Shown one piece after another: positions 16,233 to 27,333 of a stretch of DNA of 50,812 nt. Within the stretch, counting starts at the first letter, position 1; each line of letters opens with the position of its first letter. The DNA comes from Planctomycetales bacterium (GTDB taxonomy: Bacteria; Planctomycetota; SZUA-567). The position numbers were made by a program, and so were the translations under genes. The DNA lies in NCBI GenBank assembly GCA_025997475.1, contig BNUQ01000010.1, positions 1 to 50,812 on the forward strand, given 5' to 3'. The notes below the pieces were generated by a model. It saw nothing but the letters and a program-made list of their open reading frames with translations, was not told the DNA's origin and made no database searches.

Positions 16233-18077
16233 TCCCCCGCCATACAAGTAATGGACAATTTTGGCAATCAGCACGGCGTCATCGACCGGTTTGTCGAGGT
16301 GGTCGTTCATACCGGCGTGGAAGTATTGGGCGATGGACTCCGGCGAGCGGTCGCCCGAAACCGCGATAATCGGAATCGTTTTCGCGCGCGGGTGCGGCGT
16401 CTGCCGTATCCGCCGCGCGGCTTCGATGCCGTCCATTTCCGGCATATAGTTGTCCATTAAAATCAAATCGTAAGCGTCGGGACGGTCGGTGAACATTTCC
16501 ACCGCGAGGTCGCCGCTTTCCGCGCAATCGACCTCCATGCCGGTCGGCGTCAAAATCGTCAGCATCTCCTGCCGATTGATTTCGTTGTCTTCCGCCAACA
16601 AAACCCGCTTCCCGTGGAAAATATCGTTTTGCTCCGGCGGCAGAGGCATTAGCGACTCGATGGGCGTCAGCGGCAGTTCCATCGTAAAAGTCGTGCCGAC
16701 GCCGATTTTGGAGTTCACCTGAATGGTCCCGCCCATCAAATCCAACAAGCCCTTGACAATCGTCAGCCCCAAACCCGTCCCCTCGTATTTTCTGGTCAAA
16801 CCGTTGTCGCCTTGTTCAAACAGTAGGAAGACGCGGCGTTGCCGTTCGGGCGCGATGCCGATACCGGTGTCCGCGACGATGACGCGGACGCAGTCTTTCC
16901 TGACGGGCATCGCCTCGACGGTGAGCGCGATGGTCCCGTGTTCGGGGGTGAATTTCACCGCGTTGTCCAACAGCGTCTGCACGCACCGCGAGAGTTGCAT
17001 TTCATCGCCCAGCACATACGTCGGCACGGTCGGCGCGACCTCAAACTTGAAACTTTGTTTTTTATAGTGGGATATCTTGGTGAATTGCGCGATTAGTCGG
17101 TCGAGCATTTGCCGGAAATTAAATTCCTGCTCGGCGACGAAACACTTGCCGGTTTCGAGTTGCACGGCGGTTAATAGGTTGGTGAACAATTTGGTCAAAC
17201 ATTCGCTCGCGACGTTGATATTGTCCAAACACTGGATAATTTTCGGCGGATTGTCCACCGCGGTGCGGGCGATGGACGCCATTCCGTTAATCGCGTGCAA
17301 CGGCGTGCGCAATTCGTGGCTGAGCGTGGCGAGAAAATTGGTTTTGGCGAAATACGCCGCGTGGGCTAATTCCGTTTGTTCCCGCAACGACTGCGTCCGC
17401 TCCGCCACGGCGTTGCCCAAATTGCGCATCATCGAATAAACTTTATACCACAGCAACAGCGACAGGACGGCGGTCGCGCACAACGTAATCAGCAGTTCGT
17501 TGCGCACGCGCGCATGCAACGCCGACACCGTCCGCCGGTCGAAATCCGCGCCAATCACGCCGACGGTTTTGCCGTTGACGACAAACGGACGCGAGACGAT
17601 GACGAGGTCGCCCCAGCGGTCGGTGAAATTATGAAAAATAATTGCCCGCTCATCCCACGCGCGGTTCAGTTCGACATCTTCGTTGTATTCGGGATGCGGC
17701 GCGAGAATCGTGGCGACGTTGGTGCCGCGCCCATACAGCGACGACAGTAGAAACCGCCAATCGCCGTCGTGTTTATCCGCCACATACAAATACGAAACGC
17801 CGGTGGCTTCCTGCAAATCGCGGAATTGTTGTTGCAGTTCCCAGTATTGGGCGGGTTCGTGGCGCAACAGGTCTTCGAGTTGGTCCGGCGCGGCGGCGCG
17901 GCGGAGGATTTTTTCGGCGATGGCGGTCGTTTGCTCCAACGTTGACCGGTAAGAATTTTCGAGCGTGCGATTGTGGTTGAAAAAAACGACCAACAACCCG
18001 CCGAAAGCCACGAGATTCGCCAACAGACAAATCGCGTAAAATAATTTGGAGAAATGAATTTTTTCGAGCGAAGACAT
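16209..18077 (-). CDS. Hybrid sensor histidine kinase/response regulator
   Basis: A 622-residue membrane sensor. Two transmembrane helices (about residues 10-30 and 190-212) frame a roughly 160-residue extracytoplasmic sensor. The HisKA domain follows with FLATLSHELRTPLHA (phospho-acceptor His about 250), then HATPase_c with N-box (LDNAVKF), DTGIGI and GTGLGLTIVKGL, and a C-terminal REC domain with ED, Asp in DLILMDNYMPEMDG and the conserved Lys in HLDKP. It should autophosphorylate and relay to its own receiver; no Hpt or separate regulator is adjacent. It lies downstream of, and co-directional with, the pts genes, separated by a hairpin terminator. Confidence 0.9.
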   Translation of the reverse strand: MSSLEKIHFSKLFYAICLLANLVAFGGLLVVFFNHNRTLENSYRSTLEQTTAIAEKILRRAAAPDQLEDLLRHEPAQYWELQQQFRDLQEATGVSYLYVADKHDGDWRFLLSSLYGRGTNVATILAPHPEYNEDVELNRAWDERAIIFHNFTDRWGDLVIVSRPFVVNGKTVGVIGADFDRRTVSALHARVRNELLITLCATAVLSLLLWYKVYSMMRNLGNAVAERTQSLREQTELAHAAYFAKTNFLATLSHELRTPLHAINGMASIARTAVDNPPKIIQCLDNINVASECLTKLFTNLLTAVQLETGKCFVAEQEFNFRQMLDRLIAQFTKISHYKKQSFKFEVAPTVPTYVLGDEMQLSRCVQTLLDNAVKFTPEHGTIALTVEAMPVRKDCVRVIVADTGIGIAPERQRRVFLLFEQGDNGLTRKYEGTGLGLTIVKGLLDLMGGTIQVNSKIGVGTTFTMELPLTPIESLMPLPPEQNDIFHGKRVLLAEDNEINRQEMLTILTPTGMEVDCAESGDLAVEMFTDRPDAYDLILMDNYMPEMDGIEAARRIRQTPHPRAKTIPIIAVSGDRSPESIAQYFHAGMNDHLDKPVDDAVLIAKIVHYLYGGGMQLRIKN

Positions 18078-18108
18078 ATTTGGTGCCGTCCTAAATAAAA
18101 CGATTATG

Positions 18109-18142
18109 ACGCCGGACCTTGCCCGTCGGCAACGTCCGGCGT
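18109..18142 (-). terminator. Strong hairpin after ptsI
   Basis: ACGCCGGAC (18109-18117) pairs with GTCCGGCGT (18134-18142), with an inner GCC/GGC pairing. Read on the minus strand it is followed by an AT-rich CATAATCGTTTTATTT stretch, fitting termination of the pts transcript before the kinase gene. TTTT also follows on the plus side. Confidence 0.55.
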
Positions 18143-18188
18143 TTTGGCTTTAATGGAAATTCCGCCGAAAAATTCGCGCCCGCGCCGA

Positions 18189-19817
18189 TTACGCCATCTC
18201 GTTGATGCGGCTACGGAGGCGGAGAATTGCCGACGGCTCGACCGACAATTCGTCGATGCCCATATCGACGAAGCGTTGCGTCAACGTCGGGTCGGCGCCG
18301 AGCGAGCCGCAAATGCCCGCCCAAATGCCCGCCTTGTGCGCGTTATCGACCGTCATTTGAATCAGCCGCAAAATCGCCTCGTGATGCGTATCGACGAATT
18401 CGCTAATCGACTCGTTTTGCCGGTCCACCGCCAACGTGTATTGCGTCAAATCGTTGGTGCCGATGCTGAAGAAATCCGCCTCGCGCGCCAACTGGTCGCT
18501 GATAATCGCCGACGCCGGCGTTTCGACCATAATCCCAATCGGCGTGTCGGGATTGAATTTGATGTTCTTTTCCGTCAGTTCGGCGCGGACTTCCGCCGTA
18601 ATCGTTTTCGCCTGCAACAACTCTTTCACGCTCGAAATCATCGGGAACATAATCGCCACGTTGCCGAACGCCGACGCCCGATACAACGCGCGCAACTGCG
18701 TCTTGAACAGGTCTTTGCGCGTCAAACAAATCCGAATGGCGCGCATCCCCAACGCCGGATTTTCTTCGTGCGGCAATTTGAAATAGTCCGCCTGTTTGTC
18801 CGCGCCGATGTCGAGCGTGCGGATGACGACCAATTTCCCGTTCAGCCGTTCGGCGACCGTTTTGTAACTCTCAAACTGCACCATTTCGTCGGGATAGTCG
18901 TCGCGTCCCAAATACAAAAATTCACTGCGGAACAACCCGACGCCTTCCGCGTCGTTGTTGACCGCCGAGTCCGCGTCCTTCGCCGAGCCGATGTTCGCGT
19001 AGAGTTTGATTTTCTTGCCGCTTTTCGTCACCGTCGGCTTGCCGCGATATTGTTCGAGTTGCGCCCGCTCGCCTTTGATTTTCGCGGCTTTTTCTTGCAG
19101 ACGGGCAACGACGTCGGCGTCCGGCTCGACATACAATTCGCCGCCTTCGCCGTCCACCGCGACCGGCAAGCCGGACAAGCCCGCCGACAGCGACGCGCCC
19201 AAGCCGATAATCGCCGGAATGTTCATCGTCCGCGCGAAAATCGCCGTGTGCGAATTGGCGGCGCCGGCTTGCGACACGAGCGCCAAGACCTTGCTCCGGT
19301 CAAACTGCGCCGTTTCGCTCGGCGTGAAATCGTCGGTCGCCAAAATCACCTGTTCGGGACCGCTCGTCGGGTCCACCGGCGCGCCGGACAACACCGCAAT
19401 CACCCGTTTCGCCACGTCGCGCACGTCCGCCGCCCGCGCGCTCATATATTCGTCTTCCAAGTCGGCAAATTCCTGCGCCAAAACCGTGCTTGCCCGCAAC
19501 GTCGCGTATTCCGCGCAGACGACTTCCTCGCTGATAATTTTACGGATGGGGTCGGTAAAGTCGGTGTCCGCAAGCATCATACTGTGGACTTCAAACAGCG
19601 CCGCGTGTTCTTCGCCGAGTTTTTCTTTCATTTCTTCGGCGAGTTTGCTCAATTGGTCTTGGGCGGTCTTGCTGGCGTGGGCAAAGCGTTGCAATTCGCC
19701 GGCGACATCGGTGATGGCTTTGCGTTCCGGCACGAATTTCGACCGGTCGATAAACAGCAATTTTCCGGTGGCAATCCCGACGCTGACGCCTTTGCCTTTG
19801 AGGGTTATCATTTTCAT
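18189..19817 (-). CDS. ptsI: PTS enzyme I (phosphoenolpyruvate-protein phosphotransferase)
   Basis: A 542-residue enzyme I that takes phosphate from PEP onto its active His and passes it to HPr. The phospho-His region is AGAANSHTAIFAR (His about 192). The PEP-binding C-terminal domain shows GVGLFRSEFLYLGRD, the NPALGMRAIR segment, GIMVETPASA, FFSIGTNDLTQYTLA and the ICGSLGADP loop carrying the usual active cysteine region. The start ATG is preceded by GGGAGACG on the minus strand. It is the last gene of the EIICBA-HPr-EI set. Heptamer elements separate each of the three genes. Confidence 0.95.
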   Translation of the reverse strand: MKMITLKGKGVSVGIATGKLLFIDRSKFVPERKAITDVAGELQRFAHASKTAQDQLSKLAEEMKEKLGEEHAALFEVHSMMLADTDFTDPIRKIISEEVVCAEYATLRASTVLAQEFADLEDEYMSARAADVRDVAKRVIAVLSGAPVDPTSGPEQVILATDDFTPSETAQFDRSKVLALVSQAGAANSHTAIFARTMNIPAIIGLGASLSAGLSGLPVAVDGEGGELYVEPDADVVARLQEKAAKIKGERAQLEQYRGKPTVTKSGKKIKLYANIGSAKDADSAVNNDAEGVGLFRSEFLYLGRDDYPDEMVQFESYKTVAERLNGKLVVIRTLDIGADKQADYFKLPHEENPALGMRAIRICLTRKDLFKTQLRALYRASAFGNVAIMFPMISSVKELLQAKTITAEVRAELTEKNIKFNPDTPIGIMVETPASAIISDQLAREADFFSIGTNDLTQYTLAVDRQNESISEFVDTHHEAILRLIQMTVDNAHKAGIWAGICGSLGADPTLTQRFVDMGIDELSVEPSAILRLRSRINEMA

Positions 19818-19828
19818 CGTCTCCCTGT

Positions 19829-19957
19829 GGTTAGAGTTGAGAGTTGAAGGTCGAAAGTTAAAAGTTGAGAGTTGAAAGTTAAGAAAACCGCGCCGGTTAA
19901 TCGGCGGATTGCTCTTTTCTCAATTTTTAACTTTTAACTCTCAACTTTCAACTTTGT
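19829..19957. repeat. Heptamer-array fold-back element with AAGAAAACCGC core
   Basis: AGTTGAG/AGTTGAA/AAGTTAA units, then a core AAGAAAACCGCGCCGG...TTGCTCTTTTCT, then complementary TTAACTT and TCAACTT units. The core is nearly identical to that of the element at 27449-27546 and differs from the GCGCGAAGCGC core. Confidence 0.75.
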
Positions 19958-19959
19958 CC

Positions 19960-20217
19960 TTAAAGGTTTTTGGTCAAAAACGCTTCCGCCGCCTTGACCG
20001 TCGCTTCTTCGTCGGCGCCGTCGGCTTCGACGACGACGGTTTCGCCTTGTTTGACTTTCAGTTTCATCAGCGCCAGCAATTTCTTGCCGTCGCAACTGTC
20101 GGCGCCGCGCTTAATCGTAACTTTACTGCTGAACGCGCCCAATTCCTTGATGAGCGACCCCGCCGGTCGCGCGTGAATCCCAATCGGGTCTTTGATGACG
20201 TAAGAAATGGATTGCAT
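19960..20217 (-). CDS. ptsH: Phosphocarrier protein HPr
   Basis: The 85-residue HPr carries the active His in PIGIHARPAG (His 15), which accepts phosphate from enzyme I. The position of the regulatory Ser 46 of many HPr proteins is Lys here (DGKKLLALM), so HPr-kinase control at that site is not expected. The start ATG follows AGGGAGAACCGCA on the minus strand. It lies between EIICBA and enzyme I, so the complete general and sugar-specific relay is encoded together. Confidence 0.95.
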   Translation of the reverse strand: MQSISYVIKDPIGIHARPAGSLIKELGAFSSKVTIKRGADSCDGKKLLALMKLKVKQGETVVVEADGADEEATVKAAEAFLTKNL

Positions 20218-20236
20218 TGCGGTTCTCCCTTCTAAA

Positions 20237-20325
20237 AAAAAGTTGAAAGTTCAAAGTTAAAAGTTGAGAGTTGAAAGTTGAGATGACCGCTGTCTATCCC
20301 AACTTTCAACTTTTAACTTTCAACT

Positions 20326-20327
<2 letters not shown>
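20237..20327. repeat. Heptamer-array fold-back element (AGTTGAA)
   Basis: AGTTGAA/AGTTCAA/AGTTAAA units, a short core around TGACCGCTGTCTATCCC, then complementary TTCAACT/TTTAACT units. It lies between EIICBA and HPr and borders the EIICBA stop codon. Confidence 0.7.
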
Positions 20328-22967
<2,640 letters not shown>

Positions 22968-22975
<8 letters not shown>

Positions 22976-23177
22976 GCGCCATCGCCTCCAATTCTTCCAT
23001 TGTTTTGACGACAAACTCCCCGCGCTCGCTCTCTTTCATCGCCTCCGTGAGCCAAGCGATATTCGCCGGATGATAAAAAATGTCGCCGGCCGGCGGCGGC
23101 AAGCCGGTTTCATCTTCGATAATAGGAAACGGTAACTGCGGCGCCGGCGACGGCATCGAATCGGCTACGGTTGACAT
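22968..23177 (-). CDS. Antitoxin of the YoeB-like toxin, copy 1
   Basis: The 69-residue product has a Pro-rich N-terminal half (PSPAPQLPFPIIEDETGLPP) and a C-terminal segment (FYHPANIAWLTEAMKESERG) resembling the toxin-neutralising helix of YefM. The usual Phd/YefM DNA-binding fold is not visible, so autoregulation may differ from the classic system. It is assigned by position and by the YefM-like tail. The start ATG follows AGGAGAAATACG on the minus strand. It differs from copy 2 only in the last about 25 residues. Confidence 0.7.
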
Positions 23178-23316
23178 CGTATTTCTCCTGCGTAAGCGGC
23201 GGACAAGTTAAGCGCCGCCAATTTGGCGAATTTTTTAGGCGAGAAGTGCGACTCTCCTTCTGCTAAAAATGAAAATGACCGAAAAAAAACCAAAATTTGC
23301 CCACGCCGCGCCGCGA

Positions 23317-23586
23317 TTATTTGTCGTCGTAGTGCCCGACGCACGACCGCACTTCAAAATCGCCGTTAGCCAACAACCGATAGACGAAACGATTTTTATC
23401 GTCAATGCGGCGGCTGTGATAACCCGCAAGATTGCCGCCTAACGCTTCCGGTTTGCCGATGCCGGAGTTACCGCCGCGTTCAAGGTCTTTTATCAGCGCG
23501 TTGATTTTATTTCCCGTTTTGCGGTTTGCAGTTTGCCAAAAAATGTAATCGCGCCAACCGTCGGACGTAAATTGGATTTTACCCAC
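23317..23586 (-). CDS. YoeB/Txe-family mRNA interferase toxin, copy 2
   Basis: An 89-residue paralogue of the copy-1 toxin. The N-terminal third differs (FTSDGWRDYIFWQTANRKTGN versus FATRGWRDYLFWQTADRKTLN), while from KINALIKDLERGG to the C-terminus the two proteins are identical. Start GTG 23586 overlaps the antitoxin by 8 nt, as in copy 1. Catalytic-region residues are unchanged, so both copies should be active if expressed. Confidence 0.8.
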   Translation of the reverse strand: MGKIQFTSDGWRDYIFWQTANRKTGNKINALIKDLERGGNSGIGKPEALGGNLAGYHSRRIDDKNRFVYRLLANGDFEVRSCVGHYDDK

Positions 23587-23788
23587 GCATCATCTCCTCC
23601 AATTCTTCCATTGTTTTAACCACAAATTCGCCTCTTTCGCTTTGCCGCATCGACTCCGTGAGCCAAGCGATATTCGCCGGATGATAAAAAATATCGCCGG
23701 CCGGCGGCGGCAAGCCGGTTTCATCTTCGATAATGGGAAACGGTAACTGCGGCGCCGGCGACGGCATCGAATCGGCTACGGTTGACAT
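23579..23788 (-). CDS. Antitoxin of the YoeB-like toxin, copy 2
   Basis: A 69-residue paralogue identical to copy 1 over the first about 45 residues and different at the end (ESMRQSERG versus EAMKESERG; EEMMRG versus EAMARG). The changes lie in the part expected to contact the toxin and match the changed N-terminal third of toxin 2. This suggests co-variation of the pair. First gene of the minus-strand run; the promoter should lie in 23789 to about 23900. Confidence 0.7.
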   Translation of the reverse strand: MSTVADSMPSPAPQLPFPIIEDETGLPPPAGDIFYHPANIAWLTESMRQSERGEFVVKTMEELEEMMRG

Positions 23789-24045
23789 CGTATTTCTCCT
23801 GCGTAAGCGGCGGACAAGTTAAGCGCCGCCAATTTGGCGAATTTTAGTGCGGGAAGCATAACCGCGATTTTTAACGCGCAAAAAAGTTTTTCCGCCCCGC
23901 CTTGCGGAATTTGATAAAAAATCCGGCGCGCGAAAAACTCGCCGCCGCCGCAAACTTTCGGTGAGAGTGGACGCGCCGCTATTCCTTTCCGCGCGGCGAT
24001 GGTTTTAATTCGCGCATTCAATTTGAATCGGCGGGAGGCAAAACC

Positions 24046-24906
24046 ATGGCGATTTTCGGCTTGGAGTTATTAAAGAAATTTCATCGGCGGCACGACCCGA
24101 TTGAAAATCCGCCGGCGGTGAAATGCAAGGGCTGCGGCGAAATCATTCTCGTCAAGGTCTTGGAAGAAAATCTCGGCGTCTGCCAACTGTGCGGCTTTCA
24201 CAGCCAGATTAGCGCGCGCACGCGCCTGCAAATCACGCTCGACAAAGATTCCTTCGTCGAACACGACGCCGATTTGGCAAGCAAGGACATCCTGAATTTC
24301 GACTGCGGCGGCAAGACCTATCAGGAAAAATTATTTGACGAAATGAAGAAGACCGGACAACTCTCCGCCATCATCGCCGGCGAGGGGCGGCTCGAAGGGC
24401 GGCGCGTGGCGATTTTGGCGACCGACCCGTTTTTTCTCGCGGGGTCGATGGATTCGGTCGTCGGGGAGAAATTCGCGCGTCTGGCGGAATTCGCGCTCGC
24501 CGAGCGGTTGCCGCTGATTACCGTTTCCAGTTCCGGCGGCGGGGCGCGAATGCACGAGGGGATGTATTCGTTGATGCAGATGGCGAAAACGGCGGCGGCG
24601 CTGGCGCGGTTGCGCGAGGCGGGCTTGCCGTTTGTCAGCGTGGTTACGGAATGCACGATGGGCGGCGTGTGGGCAAGTTGGGCGGCGTTGGGCGACATCA
24701 TTCTCGCCGAGCCGGGGGCGTTAGTCGGCTTCACCGGACCGCGCGTCATCAAAACGACGATTAACGCGGAACTGCCCGCCGGTTTTCAGCGGTCGGAATT
24801 TTTGCTGGCGCACGGACAAGTTGACCAAATCGTGCCGCGAAGCGTCCTGCGCGAACGGCTAATCGCCCTGCTAAATCTCTTGCTCGGCGACGCGGCGGCG
24901 GCGTAA
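24046..24906 (+). CDS. accD: Acetyl-CoA carboxylase carboxyltransferase subunit beta
   Basis: A 286-residue AccD: with AccA it transfers the carboxyl group from carboxybiotin to acetyl-CoA, giving malonyl-CoA for fatty-acid synthesis. It has the N-terminal four-Cys zinc ribbon (CKGCGE and CQLCGF), then the crotonase-fold carboxyltransferase core with VSSSGGGARMHEGMYSLMQM, TMGGVWASWAALGD and GALVGFTGPRVI. ATG 24046 follows GGGAGGCAAAACC. accA is not in the window. The last codons (DAAAA) adjoin a heptamer array, and the 3' end is copied about 420 bp downstream. Confidence 0.95.
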   Translation: MAIFGLELLKKFHRRHDPIENPPAVKCKGCGEIILVKVLEENLGVCQLCGFHSQISARTRLQITLDKDSFVEHDADLASKDILNFDCGGKTYQEKLFDEMKKTGQLSAIIAGEGRLEGRRVAILATDPFFLAGSMDSVVGEKFARLAEFALAERLPLITVSSSGGGARMHEGMYSLMQMAKTAAALARLREAGLPFVSVVTECTMGGVWASWAALGDIILAEPGALVGFTGPRVIKTTINAELPAGFQRSEFLLAHGQVDQIVPRSVLRERLIALLNLLLGDAAAA

Positions 24907-24940
24907 GAGCAATTAACAATTAACAATTGACAATTTGTTA
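24904..24940. repeat. Heptamer array after accD, copied at 25316
   Basis: AATTAAC units follow the accD stop. About 44 bp including the accD tail (24893-24936) recur at 25316-25359, and the sequence GTTACGCGGCGCTCTTAATAGCCCC precedes both hairpin elements. This indicates a segmental duplication of the accD 3' flank. Confidence 0.75.
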
Positions 24941-24950
24941 CGCGGCGCTC

Positions 24951-25084
24951 TTAATAGCCCCACGCTTTAGCGTGGGGTCAAGAATGGATTAAAAAATCAC
25001 CGGCTTTAGCCGAATAAAAGATTTGGGCTAAAGCCCATTTATTTTTTCAATCGCTTACCCCACGCTAAAGCGTGGGGCTATTAA
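24951..25084. mobile_element. 134-bp double-hairpin element (MITE-like)
   Basis: TTAATAGCCCCACG and its complement form the outer arms; the end hairpins are CCCCACGCTTTAGCGTGGGG-type, and inner CGGCTTTAGCCG and GGGCTAAAGCCC hairpins are present. It has the same ends and the same flanks as the transposase-bearing element 25432-26017, but no coding region. Confidence 0.8.
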
Positions 25085-25138
25085 CCGCCAACCGCGCAAA
25101 TTTGGGGCTGACCGCGTAACATAAGTTACGAATTAAAG

Positions 25139-25384
25139 TTACGAACGGCGTAAGACCTTACCCGCATAACCGGCATCGAGGACTGAGAGATTTACCGTTT
25201 TTTCAAGGTTCGCATAGAGCGAGCGCGACGGTTCCAAAACCATACGGGCGGACGGCACCGGTTTGGACGCGGCGGCAATCCGCGCGGCTTTGGCGTCTTG
25301 TCTTGCTAATGCGCGAGCGGCGGCGGCGTAAGAGCAATTAACAATTAACAATTGACAATTGCGGAAAGGATGCGCTCCGCGCAT
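25139..25384 (-). CDS. Doubtful short open frame, possible gene remnant
   Basis: An open frame of 81 codons whose first about 20 codons lie in a heptamer array. The remaining stretch (ALARQDAKAARIAAASKPVP and NLEKTVNLSVLDAGYAGK) reads like protein, but I do not recognise it. It lies between duplicated segments and may be the tail of a gene carried along by the rearrangement. No convincing ribosome-binding site is seen. Confidence 0.25.
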   Translation of the reverse strand: MRGAHPFRNCQLLIVNCSYAAAARALARQDAKAARIAAASKPVPSARMVLEPSRSLYANLEKTVNLSVLDAGYAGKVLRRS

Positions 25385-25421
25385 TTCAAAAATAACTCCG
25401 CTAAATAATTGTTAATTGATG
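25334..25421. repeat. Heptamer-array fold-back element
   Basis: AATTAAC/AATTGAC units, core GATGCGCTCCGCGCATTTC, AAAAATAACTCC, then TTGTTAATTG. Second copy of the accD-flanking array, with the core still present. Confidence 0.7.
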
Positions 25422-25431
25422 TTACGCGGCG

Positions 25432-26017
25432 CTCTTAATAGCCCCACGCTTTAGCGTGGGGTCAAAGGTGGATTAAAACCACCGGCTTTAGCCGAAACTT
25501 TACCGGCAATCGCTTCAAAACCATATCGCGCTAAAAATTCGTCATATTCTTGTTGAAAACTTTTGTGAGTATGATGACTTTCTTGATTCTCAATGTAAAT
25601 TCGCACGCGCTCCAACATCGATGCCGAAACCGAAGACGCAAAATAACCGTCCTGCCACGCAAAATTTTCTTCACATAATTTTTGGCGATTTGCCCAGCAG
25701 GAAGATTCGCCTTTCAGTATTTGCACAGTTTTTTGGATGGTCTGACTAATGCCTAACGAAATTAAACAATGACAGTGTTCCGCGTAACCGTTGATGCGGT
25801 CGATAAAAATTTGATTTTCTCCGGCGTGTTCTTTGATATGTTGCCACATCCGCATTCGCAAGTCGGGAGTATTCAAATAGGGATACCGACCTTTGGTGCT
25901 CCAAACAAAATGTAAATAAACTTTGACCAACGGCATTTTTGCCTCTTCGTTATTCGGCTAAAGCCGCTCTTTTTTTTCCACCCGCACCCCCACGCTAAAG
26001 CGTGGGGCAATTAAGAG
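25432..26017 (-). mobile_element. IS200/IS605-like element with double-hairpin ends
   Basis: About 586 bp. Left end CTCTTAATAGCCCCACGC with the CCCCACGC/GCGTGGGG hairpin and inner CGGCTTTAGCCG; right end with inner CGGCTAAAGCCG, then CCCCCACGC/GCGTGGGG and AATTAAGAG. It contains one Y1 transposase gene. Non-coding elements with the same ends occur at 12586, 16056 and 24951. Hairpin ends without ordinary inverted-repeat transposase features fit the HUH (IS200/IS605, REP-associated) mode of single-strand transposition. Confidence 0.75.
25451..25936 (-). CDS. Y1 HUH transposase (IS200/IS605-like, REP-associated)
   Basis: A 161-residue transposase with the typical opening (PLVKVYLHFVWSTKGRYPYL), the HUH motif as His-Cys-His in AEHCHCLISL, and the catalytic Tyr region VRIYIENQESHH. 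Y1 enzymes cut and join single-stranded DNA at subterminal hairpins; those hairpins enclose this gene. The last about 18 codons (KVSAKAGGF to the stop) run through the inner left hairpin, and the stop TAA lies in the outer hairpin stem. Length is normal and no frameshift is seen, so it may be active and able to mobilise the short copies. Confidence 0.8.
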   Translation of the reverse strand: MPLVKVYLHFVWSTKGRYPYLNTPDLRMRMWQHIKEHAGENQIFIDRINGYAEHCHCLISLGISQTIQKTVQILKGESSCWANRQKLCEENFAWQDGYFASSVSASMLERVRIYIENQESHHTHKSFQQEYDEFLARYGFEAIAGKVSAKAGGFNPPLTPR

Positions 26018-26050
26018 CCGCCCATACGAATTTGATTGACCGCGTAACAC

Positions 26051-26171
26051 GAGTTCTTAATTCTTAATTCTTAATTCTTAATTCTTAATTCTTAATTCTT
26101 AATTCTTAATTCTTAATTCTTAATTCTTAATTCTTAATTGTTAATTGTTAATTGTTAATTCTTAATTGCTC
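26051..26171. repeat. Long one-sided heptamer array (CTTAATT)
   Basis: About 16 consecutive 7-bp units, first CTTAATT many times, then GTTAATT three times, then CTTAATT again. It ends at the 3' end of the M20 peptidase gene. It is the longest array in the window and has no clear partner arm. Confidence 0.85.
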
Positions 26172-26172
26172 T

Positions 26173-27333
26173 TTACGCCGGCGCGGTAACGGCTTTCAAT
26201 AAAATTTCGCCGGCGGCGACCGTTTCGGCGAACTCGATGTATTCGCCGACGCCGTGCGGCTCGTAGTAGCCGCAACCCATCACCACCGTCGGCAGACCTT
26301 TTGCGTTATACACATTCGCGTCGCTACCGCCGTTGGTCGGCTTTTTCACAAAATCAAGCCCCTTGAACGCGCCGCTCAACAGCCGCACCGGCAACGCCTC
26401 GTCCGTCAGCGCGTAGCGGCAATAGTGCGTCTCAATATCGACATCCACCGTCGCCTTGCTGAAACGCGGATTTTTTTCGCCGCTCTGGTGAATGACCCGC
26501 GCCTCCCGCACCGCCGCTTCGATAATCGTCAGCGCGTTCGTCAAATGAAAATCCAACAACTGCTCGCTATGACTGCGGATTTCGTATTCGGCGTAACCGG
26601 TGTCGGGGATAATGTTCGACGCCGTGCCGGACCAAAGGATGCCGAGGTTTGCCGTCGTACCGGGGTCAAGCCGACCGGACGGCAGGCGCGACACGGCGCG
26701 CGCCGCCACTTGCGCCGCGTTGATGTGATTTTCGGGAAACGCCGCGTGTCCGCCGACGCCGCGCACCGTCAGATTGATTTGCACTTTCGTCGGCGCGGCG
26801 ACAATCACTTCGTTCAGCGCGCCGTGGTCTAAAATAATGCCGCCGTCGAGTTTGGCGTAAAGTTTGGGGTCGAAATGTTCGACGCCGCTCAAACCGGTTT
26901 CTTCCGCCACGGAAAAGACGAACAGCAATTCGCCGTGCGGAATTTTTTCGGCGTGGATTTTTTTCATCAGCGCCAATAAGATGGCGACGCCGCATTTGTC
27001 GTCGCCGCCCAAAATCGTCGAGCCGTCGGTGTGATAGCGGTCGGCGGTTTGGTCGTGAATTATCTGCGGCGCGCGGAGGTCGCCGACGGTGTCGAGGTGC
27101 GCGCTCAACAACAGCGACGGAAAGGTCTTGTCGGTCGCCGGAACTTTGACGTAAAGATTGCCGCAGTTGCCGGTGCCTTTGCCGGCGCCGTCCTCTTTGA
27201 GCGCGTAACCTAATTCGGCGGCGACCGCGACGACGTAATCGGCGACCGCGCGTTCATTCGCCGACGGCGACGGGATTGCCAACAGCGCCAACAATGTTTT
27301 CCGCATAAACGCCGTGTCTAAACCCTTGCTCAT
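26173..27333 (-). CDS. M20-family metallopeptidase (peptidase T-like)
   Basis: A 386-residue di-zinc aminopeptidase-type enzyme. Metal ligands and catalytic residues appear in SAHLDTVGD, GGDDKCGVAI, EETGLSG, LDHGALN and GGSDANVYNAKGLPTVVMG. The dimerisation (lid) domain lies between, around LTVRGVGGHAAFPENHINA. It probably removes N-terminal residues from short cytoplasmic peptides; the exact specificity is unknown. ATG 27333 follows GGTGGAGAAAAGTT, which decides the start against an upstream in-frame ATG. No signal peptide. Confidence 0.85.
   Translation of the reverse strand: MSKGLDTAFMRKTLLALLAIPSPSANERAVADYVVAVAAELGYALKEDGAGKGTGNCGNLYVKVPATDKTFPSLLLSAHLDTVGDLRAPQIIHDQTADRYHTDGSTILGGDDKCGVAILLALMKKIHAEKIPHGELLFVFSVAEETGLSGVEHFDPKLYAKLDGGIILDHGALNEVIVAAPTKVQINLTVRGVGGHAAFPENHINAAQVAARAVSRLPSGRLDPGTTANLGILWSGTASNIIPDTGYAEYEIRSHSEQLLDFHLTNALTIIEAAVREARVIHQSGEKNPRFSKATVDVDIETHYCRYALTDEALPVRLLSGAFKGLDFVKKPTNGGSDANVYNAKGLPTVVMGCGYYEPHGVGEYIEFAETVAAGEILLKAVTAPA

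Noticed and set aside
18144..19847. A 567-codon plus-strand frame opposite ptsI
   Set aside because: It is the complement of a clear enzyme I gene, is very rich in Arg/His/Asp as expected for an antisense shadow, and has no domain signature.
25139..25384. A confident protein-coding gene
   Set aside because: Its first codons are repeat array, there is no ribosome-binding site and no recognisable family; listed only as a low-confidence remnant.
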